Source: Chondrilla cf. caribensis
Lineage: Eukaryota > Porifera > Demospongiae > Chondrillida > Chondrillidae
NCBI GenBank assembly: GCA_964020155.1
Contig: OZ026555.1
Location: 662,515-685,014, forward strand
Length of the DNA: 22,500 nt
Reading direction: 5' to 3'
In this document: positions 1 through 10,362 of the stretch, in pieces
How the letters are laid out: every line of letters begins with the position of its first letter
Numbering within the stretch: position 1 is the stretch's first letter
Program-made: the position numbers and the translations under genes
The notes under the pieces: model-generated
The model's input: the letters and a program-made list of their open reading frames with translations, nothing else
What the model was told of the DNA's origin: nothing
Databases searched by the model: none

Positions 1-674
1 CATTATCGTATGCTAGCCACAACTTCAGCATCTCCTCACATGCCCTTTCGCAGTCCATAGGGTAGTTTTTTGTGACCTTATCTACAACTTTGTTCTCTAC
101 TCCGAGAAATATACCAAACTGCTTCATTTTGGCAGCAACCGTAGGGACAACCTGATTCTTCAAGGATGGAAGGTCAAGTTCATTTCCAAGACATGATTCA
201 TCTTTAGGAGGCTCTGCACAAAGTATAGAATGATATGAGGACTTACTACTTAATATGTCAAATACGTAATACTATAATATTAAAACAGAATACCATTTAA
301 ATCAAGCCTCAATTGTACAAGTGTGTGTAGTATAGTATACATTGTACAGGATTGATACTACATATAATTTACTTCATAATATTATCATGTGAGTTTTTAG
401 TTTGGTCTGTGACTACACATTCATACCATTTGGACTTTCCCTCTCTTGTTGAGTTACAACTTCAAAAACACTCCGCCCACCGAAACGAGCAAATGGTGGA
501 GGTTTGACGTCTTCGTTGGTGTCCTCAATGGCTGAGATGCTGGATCCACTTCCACCTATGTGCAGGGGAGGTTGGATTGACATGGACTGAGTAATTTAAC
601 GAAACAAAAACTACAGATTAACTTGGTGCCAGTTGGTGCAAATGTTACACATAATGTCTTTGGTACATACATGT

Positions 675-753
<79 letters not shown>

Positions 754-835
754 GTGACGCATGCACACGCACACACGCACACAGACACACACACGCACAC
801 ACGCACACACACACACATACACACGCACACACACA

Positions 836-882
<47 letters not shown>

Positions 883-945
883 ACACACATACACACACAC
901 ACATACACACACACCGTGATGCATGCACACGCACACACACACACA

Positions 946-1012
<67 letters not shown>

Positions 1013-1376
1013 GCAATGCATACCATACTTAACAATGTGTTCACCATTGAACGAAACATGGGAGCTAGAGCTACTCCTGGAGTCAACACTATTCAGAGAA
1101 GGATTAGGTGAGTCAAAAAAATTCAATTTGGGCACAATGATACGAGCTGAAGCCCTGCAAGAAGAAATCATAAGTGACAGTAATAACACAGGTGTGCACA
1201 CATTATTATTATACACATTATTACGTGGTATTGGTTTCCTCCTGTTGTTCCACTGTGTTCTTTGGTACTGAACGCTGGTAGACCACTTTTATCTGTTCTT
1301 CCTGCATTCTCCTTTGTTCGTCCCGATCTCTCCTCTGTTGTTCCCGCAATACAACAATTCTACCATTTTTTCTCAC
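1..1376 (-). CDS. DD-A: death-domain protein, partial (3' exons, runs off left edge)
   Basis: I see four exons, read right to left. Exon ~1376-1225 has an uncertain start and is rich in Gln, Arg and Glu, coiled-coil-like. It is followed by 1154-1045 (or ending at 1024), 555-427 and 213-1. Phases match at each junction: AC|G, then G|GT, then G|AG. The second exon is Ser-rich (ARIIVPKLNFFDSPNPSLNS). The third carries Pro-Pro-Pro and PFARFGG. The last encodes the front 70 residues of a death domain (PSLKNQVVPTVAAKMKQFG, then CERACEEMLKLWL), nearly the same as the DD-B and DD-C death exons. The domain is cut by the window edge before its last helices. The Trp after AAK in the relatives is Met here. 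Death domains pair homotypically in apoptosis and innate signalling; that role is family knowledge. The start codon is not found. A weak upstream candidate exon lies near 1650-1700. I am sure of the last two exons and less sure of the first. Confidence 0.72.
676..1011. repeat. compound (CA)n microsatellite in a DD-A intron
   Basis: Mostly CA dinucleotides with scattered G and T interruptions. A segment with CCGTGACGCATGCACACG near 752 recurs near 913 as CCGTGATGCATGCACACG, so a unit of about 160 bp has duplicated inside the tract. In the DD-A transcript this is (UG)n, starting about 12 nt (donor at 1024) or 33 nt (donor at 1045) after the 5' splice site. All long reading frames across it are repeat artefacts. 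Confidence 0.97.
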
Positions 1377-2261
1377 AAAGCGGGTTGAGTACAATAATTT
1401 TTACACATACAGCCCAGATACCTCACCATGTACAATAGCTGTAGATACATGCATATGCGTGTATGCATCCACTAATGTACATAAACATATGTACATACAT
1501 GTTAATATGTACATACATGTCCATACTAATACGACAAACAGTGTAAAAATGCATGACTGTGCATACTAATATGCATACTCAAGTAAAAGTACATACGAGA
1601 GTGCAAACATATGTACACACCAACACACATGTAAACACCAACACACAATAGCACGATATTTTACATCGTCTTCAGTAAACAGCTCAAGACAACAGCTTCG
1701 TAGGCAATCAGACACTCGATCACGCCTGCCCTGGCTGGGTCTGGTTACGCAAGACTAATTCATTACGTCATGATTATGTGTATCGTTCTTACAATACACA
1801 CAGTATGATGCGCATACAATCCTATTGTAGCAATAATTTCAAAATTCTCATAAAATCTTCAAAAAAGAATAATATTGTGCTACTTAACTGGTTTAGTTGC
1901 ATAACACATGTGGCAAAAGATAGCACAATGGTTACTATGACACGTAATCTTGAACACATGCACACACATACACACATGCAAATGAATACACATACGCACA
2001 CAAACATTCACACATGCACATACAAATGTACAAGACCACACAATGTTTAACTGATATATAACATTGAAAATTAATATACTTACATACTTGCATGTACAAT
2101 TAGATACACATAAATACTGTTCAATTAAACCTTGTGCTTGTAATATATTATATATATTATATATTATATTATATTATACACACATACGTACACTAACTTT
2201 GAAAGGTGTTCTTATAAGAATACAGTATAAAGTTGAATTTACAGCTATAATTGTGAATTTG
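1377..2261. other. region between DD-A exons and DD-B, with CA/TA-rich simple sequence
   Basis: No convincing exon seen. It holds low-complexity CA and TGTACATA motifs (1430-1640 and 1960-2040). A 14-mer ATGTACATACATGT occurs twice within about 20 bp near 1490-1520. A short stretch near 1724-1757, read on the minus strand as AGTCTTGCGTAACCAGACCC, weakly resembles the GC-rich elements upstream of DD-B and DD-C and could mark the DD-A 5' end. Positions 2140-2178 are an AT-rich tract. Positions 2096-2261 are 3' flank homologous to 5376-5589. Confidence 0.5.
2140..2178. repeat. AT-rich tract inserted in the DD-B 3' flank
   Basis: A run of ATATT/ATTAT units interrupts the block shared between 2096-2261 and 5376-5589. 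The other copy lacks it, so it probably expanded after the duplication. Confidence 0.75.
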
Positions 2262-5187
2262 TTAATTAGACCTTAATCTCTGTATTTCAAAGGAGGCTTT
2301 GGAAACCACACACACACCACTGCATGGAGTCTCAAATGTAGTGTGCCTTAACAACCGATCCCTCAGTGCCTGAGCTTGCTCCTTAAACTCCACCATCTCC
2401 ATGGCATCGATCACTGTAGCCCATGTCTGTGGTCTATCACCAGTGCCGGTATCCTTAGTAAGCCACAACTTCAGCATCTCCTCACAAGCTCTTTCGCAGT
2501 CCGTAGGGTAGTTCAGTTTGACCTTATCCACAACCACGTTTTCTACTCCGAGAAATATACCAAACTGCTTCCATTTGGCAGCAACCGTAGGGACAACCAG
2601 AATCTTCAAGGATGGAAGGTCAAGCTCATTTCCAAGACGTGATTCATCTTTAGGAGGCTCTGCACAAAGAATAGAATGATATACAACAATAAACACAATA
2701 AACACTACAGAACACTACAGAATAACTTGGTGTACACAGGCACGCATGCACACACATACAAATATGTGTGTACCTAAATTCTCAAACCAAACATTGTAGA
2801 AAAGGGTTATTTTCAAGTAATTCGAGCACTTGAATTACTTGAAGGTCTTTCTTAGGTTCAGAAGAACCTTCGCTGAAGTTATTACATTCGGCAGAGCTTC
2901 AGCGCACAAATTCTAGCCCAATTTCTAATGGTCGGCGTTCGAAATTGGTCATCTTTATATTATGCAATATAAATTCATTGCTGCGGTTAAACGTAGGAAT
3001 ACATATTATATATATCAGAGGAGCGTTACATACTGGAAGTCGAAATAAAAACAATAATATAGGGACTGCCACTAAAAATAACAAAATATTCTTCAATCAA
3101 TTTCTTACCATGCTATATAAACATACCAGGTGTTGTGAAAACGTTATAAGCCTATTATACTGTACAGTGTGTATTGCATTATAACGGCTGCAATCATGAC
3201 AATTGTGAAAATACAGACTGGATGTTTCTGCATCACGCATCCACAAAGAAAACAATACATTACTTCCACACAGAAATGCATAATGAATTCACCATTGTGA
3301 CTTCATGGCTATAAAGTTTGGTCAAGATGAAATTCCACAGTAACACACTTTCGTAGCCTCCACTCCCCATGAGCAGTGAATATCTATGTATACACGTATG
3401 TTACTCACCTGAAGTAGCTTTCTTCACATCAGAGCAACTTGGAGAACAACTGGATAATCTCGTTGAATTAGAGACAGCAAGTTCACCCATCTCTCTAAAA
3501 AAAACATCGCATGAAGAAATGATATAATACCTTAGTATAGATATGTATTTATCATATCATACAGCCTTATGATAGCAATGCACTGTTGTCTGTGTTCTTT
3601 CAGTTCTCACCTTCCAACTTCTGATTTAGCAGATGCAACACTTTTTAAAGAAGATGACCGTTTATTATCTAAAATAGGAATCAATAAAGGATGTAATTAA
3701 CCATTATATTTCCTTCCAGTAAACGGTGTGTCAATATATTGCATGGACCCATCTGTCCCTGTAGCAATACAGGGTCTGACATAGGATGTGCAGGACGTAC
3801 CAAAAGGATCGGGAAATTGGGTGAGTTCAGTCTCAGACCTACTGGAGCTCATATTATCTTCAAATGCCCTCCCCCATGAATGTGGGGGTACCATACGAGA
3901 TGATCCTCTAACAATTGTATACAAAAGTCAATGTAAATAACAGATCAGAAAGTCTTTGCAAAAGGACAATATTTCAGCCAGAGGGGGCATTCACCCCTCC
4001 CTGAATGAAGCCCTACATGCGGTGAATATATAGTACATGTACATATTATAGCCACTGATAGTCTAAATAAGTCACATTAATTAATACATCATTTAACAAA
4101 AGTCACTGATTATAATTTACTTTATAAAAGTTAATTCACCAATTTTTCAAACCACCAAATTCTCAAGTTATAGCCATAGATTTATGATAGTGATTCACTG
4201 TTGTTTCTGCTGATTCATCTCTTACCTTCCCACTTCTGACTTGAAAGACACCAAACTGATTGATGAAGGAGAGCGTCTCCCTAAGCAAAGAAAATAATCA
4301 GCCGAGGAGCTTAATATGCCAGCTTGGTGATATCTGGCAAACAAATCCATGATTAATCAATGGCATTTATTCCTCTTAACAAAAGCTGTATCACTAAAAA
4401 ACTATTTATCACAATAATTGTACACTGTCAAGTATAGATATGTATCGAGCATACCATTAGTATGTTCAGTCTCCACATCTGATACTGCAGAACTGTAACC
4501 ATTATACTCATCATATGTCCACCGTGGCAACACGAAACGAGATGTTCCCCTATAAAGTGATCGAGTTCATGGCATGTGATAACAGATTAGAGTACAGCCA
4601 CCCACCCACCCCGCATACACATAGTGGATACATGCATGTAGTAACTAGTCCAAAATAAGTCACTAGAATACAGTTTTCACGATATTAATGCAATCTACTG
4701 TTAGTAAATGCACCCTTTTCGCAAATACAGTCACATATTAGAGTGGATACAGTGCGTGTATGTAGTATAGTCACCCACCCCGTGCTCTTCTCCTCCATTG
4801 AGGTATCAGAGTTAATGGAAACTGTAAGAAAGAAGTGGAATTGAACTTATGAAGTTGTTGATGCTACTGGCTACGCATGCAAACTACCGTATCACGTAAT
4901 ACGTGTATCGCGGATTGTTACAGTAGCTACATCTAGGATATATGTGGTAGACTTTGGCGTTCGAAATTCATACCTGATCCATATTTTGGGGCAGTGTCTC
5001 CTCCAGGAATGAAGTGTACACATTCGTCTTCATTTCTCTCACATCTCGATCTACCACAACAGCAAAAACTACTACGGAAATTATGATAAAATTCTCGAGT
5101 CAGTGAACACATTTCTTTTGTGTTAATTTAATGGGCTCACCTAATCAGTGACTTGCACTGTACAAATCGTTCGGAAAAGACTGACAT
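2262..5187 (-). CDS. DD-B: soluble Ser-rich death-domain protein, complete
   Basis: Nine exons: 5187-5141, 5071-4974, 4821-4779, 4549-4455, 4280-4226, 3907-3702, 3668-3611, 3494-3409 and 2659-2262. All have GT/AG borders and matching phases, summing to 1086 nt (361 aa). Residues 1-229 are a Ser-rich linker of small exons with no membrane span. A Cys-rich patch (SFCCCGRSRCER) lies near 17-28. Two exon pairs look duplicated (GTSRFVLP / GSSRMVPP, each pair ending SEVGR). Residues about 240-330 are a death domain, with PSLKILVVPTVAAKWKQFG, CERACEEMLKLWL and a TWATVIDAM helix. The first exon gives MSVFSERFVQCKSLI and ends in AG|GTGAGC. The alternative is an in-frame Met at 5112 (MCSLTREFYH) if that intron is retained. 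A donor at 3701 (GTTAAT) is weak but in phase. The C-terminus runs about 29 residues past the DD-C stop. It is probably an adaptor, with family role inferred. The death exon is certain; the N-terminal exons are less so. Confidence 0.75.
2812..2948. other. cluster of four inverted repeats in the last DD-B intron
   Basis: Four perfect stems sit head to tail. First, 2812-2823 with 2832-2843 (12 bp, loop 8). Second, 2854-2859 with 2864-2869 (6 bp, loop 4). Third, 2871-2878 with 2897-2904 (8 bp, loop 18). Fourth, 2918-2925 with 2941-2948 (8 bp, loop 15). The function is unknown. It could be a structured intronic RNA or a small foldback element. Confidence 0.7.
3409..4549 (-). repeat. duplicated exon pair inside DD-B
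   Basis: Exons 4549-4455 plus 4280-4226 and exons 3907-3702 plus 3668-3611 are paralogous. The first members begin GTSRFVLP and GSSRMVPP. The second members both end SEVGR and are basic and Ser-rich. Flanking intron DNA also matches: TTATGATAG..CACTGTTGT appears near 3568 and near 4182. The second pair's first exon is longer (206 against 95 nt). Confidence 0.7.
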
Positions 5188-5245
5188 ATAAGTATACGCA
5201 CCTGTGAATTTACAACAGGCAAAAACTGAATTGCCTGCTCTGGTG
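5107..5245 (-). promoter_or_regulatory. DD-B promoter-proximal block, homologous to 10363-10487
   Basis: It covers the DD-B first exon with its donor at 5141/5140 and the DNA just upstream. The block is nearly the same upstream of DD-C, including a long stretch around CAGTGCAAGTCACTGATT and the GTGAGC donor. In DD-B an ATG at 5187-5185 opens the exon. In DD-C the matching triplet reads ATA, so that exon is noncoding. Confidence 0.75.
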
Positions 5246-5267
5246 TATGGAACGCATATGCATGTGC

Positions 5268-5342
5268 ATGGAACGCGTAAACACGCGGGAAATCGTCTGT
5301 CTCCGCCCTGGGCGCCTGATAGGGACGGTCTCGCTAGACTAC
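5268..5342 (-). repeat. GC-rich element upstream of DD-B
   Basis: It matches 10690-10764 with a 43-bp identical run ending GGGACGGTCTCGCTAGACTA on the plus strand. It is GC-rich in an AT-rich background and holds GCCCTGGGC and GGCGCC palindromes. Both copies have the same orientation about 100-300 bp upstream of a first exon. It could be a promoter or leader element carried by gene duplication, or a short dispersed repeat. Confidence 0.75.
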
Positions 5343-5375
5343 TATGCCAACTAGTCTATCCGTTATGACTAGAGA

Positions 5376-5589
5376 CAATTAGATACACGTAAACACTGTT
5401 TAATTAAACCTTGTACTCATAAACACACATACGTACACTAATTTTGTAAGGTGTTCTTATAAGAATACAGTATAAAGTTGAATTAACAGCTATTGTGAAT
5501 TTGTTAGTTAGACCTTAATCTCTGTGTTCCAAAGGAGGCTTTGGAAACTACACACACCACTGCATGGAGTCTCAGGTCTAGTGTCACTT
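5376..5589 (-). repeat. DD-C 3' flank, homologous to the DD-B tail at 2096-2330
   Basis: Shares AATTAGATACAC, GGTGTTCTTATAAGAATACA and TTAGACCTTAATCTCTGT with the DD-B 3' end. In DD-C it lies beyond the stop codon. In DD-B the part next to the death domain has become coding. I see no AATAAA signal on the minus strand here. Confidence 0.8.
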
Positions 5590-8500
5590 CTACAACTGCT
5601 CCCTCAGTGCCTGAGCTTGTGCTCTGTACCCCTCCTCCTCCAGAGCATCCATCACTGTAGCCCATGTCCGTGGTCTGTCACCAGTGCTGGTATCCTTAGT
5701 AAGCCACAACTTCAGCATCTCCTCACATGCCCTACCACAGTCTGTGGGGAAGTTACTTCTGACCATCTGCAGACAGGCATGCTCTACTCCGAGGTACGTT
5801 CCAAATGATCGCCACTTGGCAGCAACCGTAGGGATAATGTGATGCTTCAAGGATGGGAGGCTGAGTTCATTTCCATAAGGCACAGGGTGTGGCTCATTGT
5901 CAGGAGACTCTACAGAAAGTAGCACATTCTTAAATGTTATATGTAGCAATACAGGATGTGGATAATTAGTGTAATGGGAACTAATGTAGCAAACTACATG
6001 TAGCTCTTTTTCCATGTCAACAGGTAATCACAATATCACCTAGTCTAGCAATAACACACAAATACAACAAGCACGTTTTGTGCAGTTCTCACCATAATCT
6101 ATTACATCAACTGGAATCTTCATTGGAGGTTGAGTAGGTGACAGGTCAAGGTACACAAAACGCTTCTTTGGTTTACATTCCCTTCCTGCTTCACTCTGGA
6201 CTATCCGGTAAATAAAGGCTGGCGGATAGAGATGATTCTCCACAGCACTCTTAAGCGATGGTGCATTTCCTATGGCAAGCTCACTGGTGAAGTCAAACAA
6301 TTGTATTGGTATCTGGAAGATGGATGTAATTGTCAAAGAAAATGGTAGCACGTCAATGATTGATACAGACTGCCAATTAAACTAACTGAGTTTATGCCAT
6401 CCACGACAACTGACCAGAACCGCCCTTCACTGGCTGGGCTCACAGCAGCTTCTAGTGCATCAGACCAATCACTGATGGTAAATGACATCCGGTAAGGTGT
6501 TTCCCGTGGCCGCCAGTCACGTTTACAATACTTGTTGACAATCTGTACAGAGTTTGAGAAAAAACGTAATGTACATACCTTGACAATGACTTTAATGACT
6601 CGATGATATCATCTATCTATAGCAAATGCAACACTGACATTACTATATTATGCACTCGATTCTCAGAAGGAGAATTGGGTACATACAATTTGATCTCATC
6701 TAATCACTTTAGTATGAACTTAACCTACAACATGTACACAGTGGTATGTAAATATATGCATGTGTATTTGTATAGTGTGAGGCTTTATCACATGGATGCA
6801 CATGTACATTGTACTGGGATACATTCACACACATGATCTGCAGGCATGGTATGGCAGAGGATTAGGCTCCAACAAACTTGGACAACACACACAAACTAAC
6901 TTGAAGCCACGTGAGAGTAAAAAATGTGATGAATATGCAAACTTCTTTCTCCTGCTTCTCCAAAGATTCCTTCTCAAACACCTGATACTGGTATCTCTCC
7001 TTTACACCCTCTTCGTGTGCTACAGCAAACAGACAGTTGTCTCCATCTACCTGTATGGTACTAGCTGTGTCCGATACATTGTAGCGTCCTTCATCGAGGA
7101 GAGAGAAGGAATATGAATCCTCACCAGTTTCAAGGCTATGTGGTGCTCGGAGGACCTTCACCAGTGACCTGCTGCTAGGAGCACAAGTGAGCCAGTGTGG
7201 AAGGTGCAATATCATTGGTGTTTCTAATCTGACTCCGTCGACAACAAGGTAAACCACCATGCTACCGAACCTGTACCCAGTGGGGATTCTGAATGGGCCA
7301 TCAGCAATGACAGCATATCTGACGTGTACAATGGTCCCAGGGTCAACAGCATTTGGAGGAAACTCCAAGATAATGTGGTCTTCATCAAAGGTTCCCCTGG
7401 CTGGCAGAAGCAAGTGAGTCTCCAAATCATATCTTCCTCCATTCTCTCCAAATGTTGCTATTTTGACACCAAATGGAATCCAACAAAGGTCAAGCAATCT
7501 CTCCTCGCTGGAGGGAGCTGTAACACACACAAAAAGACAACAGTTACTGTACAACCATACTATGGTGTAGGTTGCTTAGTGGCACCCTGGTTAGTACATA
7601 CGTACTGCATAATAACACATGCTTACTCCCTATCTCATGTACATACGTACACTGTATTAACCAGTACTGATAGTAAGTACATCTGATAACAAGTACAAAG
7701 TTAGCGTGGCTTTGAGAAATGCTTAGACTGAGTAAGGACTATATCAAATGGTGAAGTACACTTGCTTCACTGTTGATCAGACTGTACCTCTTGTCAACAC
7801 AAACATGTATGTACAGTGGACCCTGCATGATTCTACACCTTTTCAAATCTGACCACATACTCGGATATAGCCTTGATAACAGACTAGGAACCACTCCACA
7901 CTATGACATGCTATACTGTTGCCTAATGAGTGATGAACGATTGGGATGAGCTGTATCAACTGGCACAGTGTGCATTACAACCAGTGAGGTACTCCGATGT
8001 GGAGAAGTCACAATTTATGTCATACAAATGATATTGTATACACTTGACACACACAGTGCATTGTGGATCACAATATATATACATATATCATAATGCAAAT
8101 TATTAGCATACCTGAATGAGAGTGACGTTGAGCATGGCCCCTTTCTTCATCCGTTCTACATTGCACAATAATATACAGATACTGTAATAATACTAAGAAT
8201 CACAAAATCTAATGAAGCCAGGTTGTTTTCTAATTACAGCACCTAGTAGATGAGAGAGGCCCCTTTAATGAGAAACTGATGGGACGTGGCACCGGCATAT
8301 CTGCAACATGAAAAATTATCTTAAATAATAATACAGAATTGCTGCAGTGAAAAAGTGACTCAAATACATGGTCATGTGCCATGACATTGTATGGTTGTGG
8401 ACAATGATTCTACTTGTTGGCAAAGGTGTATGGGTGAGTCCTGAAGGCATACCAACCCCATTCTCCCAGATTACGGTTCTATATAACCAAATAGACTCCA

Positions 8501-9385
8501 GTGCACGTGGAACAACCCTTACTCACAGAGATAGTCTTCATATAATATGACATGCTATACTGTTGACCAATGAGTGCTGAACGACTGGGATGAGCTGTAT
8601 CAACTGGCACAGTGTGCATTACAACCAGTGAGGTACTCAGATGTGGATAAGTCACAATTTATGTCATACATATGACATTGTATACACAATACACAATACA
8701 CACAAATTATTAACATACCTGGATAAGAGTGACGTCGAGGGTGTTCACGTCTTGCACTACTCATACGATCTGATCTAAATTACACAATATACAGATTAAT
8801 ATTGAGAAAATCACAGAAACTAATAAAGACTAGCTGCTTTCCTACTACAGTACCTACGTACAATGAGCTATCCATCCTTGGCCCTAGCCCATAATCCACG
8901 TGACATCTGACGGCAAATGGCACGTCTGCAGCTCAATAATAATATATTAAATAATAATACAGAATTGCTGCAGTTAAAAAGTGACTTGAACACATAGCTG
9001 TGCATGACATTGTATAGTTGTGGACAATGATTCTAGTTGTTGGCAAAAGTGCATGGGTGAGTCCTGAAGATATACCATGCCCCATTCTCCCAGATTACAC
9101 TCTAAACAAATAGACTCCAGTACACCTGGAACAACCCTTACTCACAGAGTTGCGGATCTTCATCCAAAGGGCTGTCTGCATAACGCTCATAGCTTTTTCG
9201 TGGCATTCTGACAAAAAATGGATTTATATAGGAAGCATACAAATTGTATACACAGACTACTGAGTGCACTTAATGCACATAAATAGAATACCACACACGC
9301 ATGCATGCACACATATACACACACATGTATAAATACACACAATATATGTACCTTATCTTAGCAATACATGCAGAAGATGCACATG

Positions 9386-9438
<53 letters not shown>

Positions 9439-9500
9439 TAAATACACACAATATAATATTATGTACCTTATCTTAGTAATACATGCAGAAGATGCACATG

Positions 9501-9549
<49 letters not shown>

Positions 9550-10195
9550 AATACACACAATATATGTACCTGCAATAAAAACAGCAGATGAACATCAGAC
9601 ACTGTATAAGCAATGCAACCATGATAAGAGATGGACATATTACTGCTACAATAATGGCAGCTCTTGTACATCCCAGACCATCATACCAAATACTATCCAA
9701 GTCACTACTATGAGACAATCTTTTAAAATAAGGTTCGTTTGAAGCAGCATTCAGTATGTAATAACTAGTGGTGTTGGTCAGTACATCTAATATGGAGAAT
9801 CCAAAACTAGGGGGGTTGGTAACAAAAGCAGCAGGGAGACACAACTCATGGTCCAAAGGATAACAAATGGTCTGGTTGTAGGTGAACTGTAAGCATGGTG
9901 GTGGGTTTGGAACAAGACTGCCCGTGATACAAACGTTGAACTTGTTCTCAGTTGGTAGGTCTTGGTAGACAGCACTGAATGAATCAGTCAGGTGAACCTC
10001 CACACGAGATGAGTTAAACTCTGGTAGGTTGACTGCTGTTGGAGATGCAGTTCCGAAGTAGAGCTGGTAGCAGATGGGAGTGGTTATAGCGACACTGACT
10101 GGAGGTATACCTCCAAAGATGATTAAGAAAAGCAAACAAAACATAGAGATTCCCAAACCAATGAAACATTTCTTTTTCAAACGTCTGCACTCCAT
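5590..10195 (-). CDS. DD-C: two-span membrane protein with ZU5, UPA-like and death domains
   Basis: Ten coding exons: 10195-9570, 9207-9146, 8925-8854, 8769-8719, 8300-8243, 8155-8112, 7517-6943 (or 6901), 6542-6387, 6312-6093 and 5909-5590. Phases agree throughout, 2184 nt (727 aa). A basic N-terminus (RRLKKK) leads into span 1 (about 10-30). A loop follows with Cys 42, 89, 101, 111 and 119 and sequons at N61, N107 and N141. Span 2 is about 179-206. Residues 209-304 are a spliced, Arg/Ser-rich linker. ZU5 covers about 326-425 (FPPNAVDPGTIVHVRYAV, GYRFGSMVVYLVV). A UPA-like region covers about 440-621 (PYRMSFTISDW). The death domain is about 636-722 (PTVAAKWRSFGTYLG, CEEMLKLWL, TWATVMDAL). 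The order ZU5-UPA-death matches UNC5 and PIDD proteins, but the two-span front does not. The start is Met at 10195, just after acceptor CTCTACAG; an in-frame Met at 10249 would serve if that intron were retained. Likely topology has both ends and the signalling domains cytosolic (inference). Confidence 0.85.
7903..9147 (-). repeat. tandem duplication of a two-exon cassette inside DD-C
   Basis: Unit A is about 7903-8547 and unit B about 8549-9147. Long intron stretches match closely, for example GAGCTGTATCAACTGGCACA at 7948 and 8591, and GTTGTGGACAATGATTCTA at 8394 and 9016. Each unit carries two small exons: 8300-8243 with 8155-8112, and 8925-8854 with 8769-8719. At the right end of unit A a decayed copy of the 9146 donor remains (ACTCACAGAGATAGTCTT). 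Confidence 0.85.
9389..9434. repeat. (CA)n microsatellite, DD-C intron 1
   Basis: Pure CA run of about 46 bp next to the lower decayed exon copy; (UG)n in the transcript. Confidence 0.97.
9504..9547. repeat. (CA)n microsatellite, DD-C intron 1
   Basis: Pure CA run of about 44 bp. In the transcript the UG tract starts about 22 nt after the 5' splice site at 9570/9569. Confidence 0.97.
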
Positions 10196-10362
10196 TCCCT
10201 GTAGAGCATAAAAAGGCCAATACGTGTTCAATAAATCCTCATATTTCATTTAGGTCAACATAATTATAAAATTACATTGAGCCCTTAGCCGATTCAACGA
10301 CCGCATCATACTAGACACTCACTATGACCGCGTGAACGAACGATGATTGAAAGTATGATTAC

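Larger units (their letters stand above)
9305..9570 (-). repeat. triplicated exon end with intervening (CA)n in DD-C intron 1
   Basis: The end of the first coding exon (MFICCFYC then CAG|GTACAT) has two decayed downstream copies, about 9455-9503 and 9354-9388. These read MCIFCMY(Y/C) then a stop, and keep a GTACAT motif. Each is followed by a (CA)n tract (9504-9547 and 9389-9434), so the unit is about 110 bp. Retention would give a protein ending just after span 2. Confidence 0.75.

Noticed and set aside
676..1011. CRISPR-like array suggested by regular repeats and spacers in the CA tracts
   Set aside because: Units are dinucleotides with drifted interruptions, and the genome is eukaryotic. 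There are no 25-40 bp direct repeats with unique spacers.
556..1271. Long reading frames of Val-Cys or Thr-His repeats on both strands (also at 9358-9671, 12357-12568, 14111-14563, 16470-17058, 20185-20426 and 21947-22499)
   Set aside because: They are translations of the dinucleotide tracts and are open in several frames at once. Only the parts that extend into kinase, DD-A or DD-C exons are real.
6901..6942. Extended end of the ZU5 exon (adding VCIFITFFTLTWLQ)
   Set aside because: The downstream donor (CAA|GTTAGT) is also in phase and cannot be excluded. The hydrophobic insert between ZU5 and the UPA-like region is less plausible than ending at 6943, so it is noted only as an alternative.
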